This document shows, one piece after another, positions 25,225 through 25,857 of a stretch of 25,857 nucleotides of DNA. The stretch lies in NCBI GenBank assembly GCA_041685075.1, contig JAWLGN010000044.1, forward strand, positions 1-25,857, read 5' to 3'. Position 1 is the first letter of the stretch. The number at the start of each line of letters is the position of its first letter. The notes beneath the pieces are model-generated. The model was not told the DNA's origin, did no database searches, and worked only from the letters and a program-made list of their open reading frames with translations. Origin of the DNA: JAMCRM01 sp041685075. Its GTDB lineage: Bacteria; Acidobacteriota; Terriglobia; Bryobacterales; Bryobacteraceae. Made by a program: the position numbers and the translations under genes.

Positions 25225-25593
25225 ATGCCAGGGAGCATGACGGACCGGCACTCAGTGCGCTTCAACCGGGGCATCGAACTGTTCAACCGGTGCGAGTTTT
25301 TTGAGTGCCATGAAGAGCTGGAAGAACTCTGGACCGGCGCGCGGGAGCCCCAGCGCCGGTTCCTCCAGAGCCTGATCCATTTCGCCGTTGGATTCCATCA
25401 TCACCAGCGCGGCAATGCTGTCGGAGCCGCCCGCCAATTGGCGAAGGGCCTCGACAAGATTCAGCCCTACTTGCCGGTGTGGGGCGGGGTGGATACGGCT
25501 GCCCTCGAGCGCGCGTCGCGGCGCTGCCTTGCCGTGATCGAGGCGGGCGGCACGATCGTGGACTTCCCGCGAATCGTGCAGTCCGCCCCTTAA
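25225..25593 (+). CDS. DUF309 domain-containing protein
   Basis: This 122-residue helical cytoplasmic protein of the DUF309 family has no defined biochemical role. The family signature is clear: FNRGIELFNRCEFFECHEEL, then EELWTGAREPQRRFLQSLIH, then FAVGFHHHQRGNAVGAARQL. The H-E-x-L-E-x-L-W-x-G segment is the most conserved part. ATG 25225 or ATG 25237 may be the start. GGGAG at 25231-25235 is too close to the second ATG to serve it, so neither start is well supported. It is divergent from korA and convergent with the oxidoreductase fragment at the right edge. Confidence 0.9.
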   Translation: MPGSMTDRHSVRFNRGIELFNRCEFFECHEELEELWTGAREPQRRFLQSLIHFAVGFHHHQRGNAVGAARQLAKGLDKIQPYLPVWGGVDTAALERASRRCLAVIEAGGTIVDFPRIVQSAP

Positions 25594-25596
25594 CGC

Positions 25597-25857
25597 CTAC
25601 GCCAGTTTCGGCACCACGTACGGCGCGCGGTAAACGGGCCGGGTGAACATGCGGTTGGCCTCTTCGTCTCCCACGCAGGTCAGGGTCTTGGGATCGAACC
25701 GGAGACTGCGTCCCAGCCGGTAGCTGATATTGGCCAGGTGCATCAGGTCGCAGGAGATGGCTCCCTCTGCGATGGGCGCCGTCAGGTCGCTCTGCTTGCG
25801 GCTGCGCACGGCGGCGAGGAAGCTGCCGAAGTTGTTGCCGCGCCGGCCGCCCTCCGA
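25597..25857 (-). CDS. Gfo/Idh/MocA family oxidoreductase, C-terminal part (5' end beyond the right edge)
   Basis: The 86 visible residues before the TAG stop run open to the window edge: SEGGRRGNNFGSFLAAVRSR, then KQSDLTAPIAEGAISCDLMH, LANISYRLGRSLRFDPKTLT, CVGDEEANRMFTRPVYRAPY and VVPKLA. The AVRSRKxxD, HLANISYRLGR and FDP...DxEAN...YR.P...P pattern is the conserved C-terminus of Gfo/Idh/MocA dehydrogenases that are expanded, often secreted, in Acidobacteria and Planctomycetes. They usually oxidise or isomerise sugars with bound NAD(P). The N-terminal Rossmann domain and any Tat signal are outside the window. Confidence 0.85.
   Translation of the reverse strand, partial: SEGGRRGNNFGSFLAAVRSRKQSDLTAPIAEGAISCDLMHLANISYRLGRSLRFDPKTLTCVGDEEANRMFTRPVYRAPYVVPKLA

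Overview
The window is GC-rich DNA with very high GC at third codon positions. The gene content suggests an Acidobacteriota genome of the Solibacter/Bryobacter type: an Oar-like TonB-dependent receptor of over 1,100 residues with an N-terminal carboxypeptidase-regulatory-like domain, a Tat-exported sulfatase, a BNR_4-type propeller, a Gfo/Idh/MocA oxidoreductase, a korAB pair and an rpoN-hpf-rapZ cluster. This assignment is inferred from family content only, with no marker-gene search.

Layout. (1) 1-322, minus strand: the 5' part of a small gene that runs off the left edge. It encodes a hydrophobic leader or membrane anchor followed by near-perfect 20-residue repeats built on HGPTLPPAPW. This is the most unusual item in the window. 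An AT-richer upstream region follows. (2) 665-4564, minus strand: a housekeeping block of infC, rapZ, hpf and rpoN. (3) 4643-8976: a divergent pair (BNR-type secreted propeller on minus; ABM monooxygenase, iron-containing ADH and sulfatase on plus), plausibly extracellular glycan and small-molecule catabolism. (4) 8978-11384, minus: an HrpB helicase gene broken by one extra G. (5) 11577-14963, plus: a large TonB-dependent receptor with a near-consensus promoter and a GC-rich hairpin after the stop. (6) 15063-17446, plus: a secreted/lipoprotein gene overlapping by ATGA a polytopic GT-C-like membrane protein. The two share what looks like a related C-terminal beta-sandwich. (7) 17450-19086, minus: an unknown 131-aa protein translationally coupled to a glucarate-dehydratase-like enolase-superfamily enzyme. 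(8) 19107-22090, plus: IMPase/HisN-like phosphatase, secreted TIM-barrel glycoside hydrolase and zinc-type MDR dehydrogenase, closely packed. (9) 22107-25041, minus: korA-korB (2-oxoacid:ferredoxin oxidoreductase) plus a 71-aa unknown. (10) 25225-25593, plus: a DUF309 protein. (11) 25597-25857, minus: the C-terminus of a Gfo/Idh/MocA oxidoreductase, cut by the right edge.

Together the accessory genes fit an oligotrophic polysaccharide scavenger: receptor for uptake, sulfatase, propeller and glycoside hydrolase outside the cytoplasm, then sugar dehydrogenases and a sugar-acid dehydratase feeding central carbon, with KorAB at the 2-oxoacid step. Coupling between the separate operons is inference. 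Several genes appear to start without a Shine-Dalgarno sequence, with a -10-like hexamer 6-8 nt upstream (leaderless pattern), including one 20-bp divergent intergenic region where a symmetric -10 could serve both strands. I saw no tRNA, rRNA, CRISPR array or insertion sequence.
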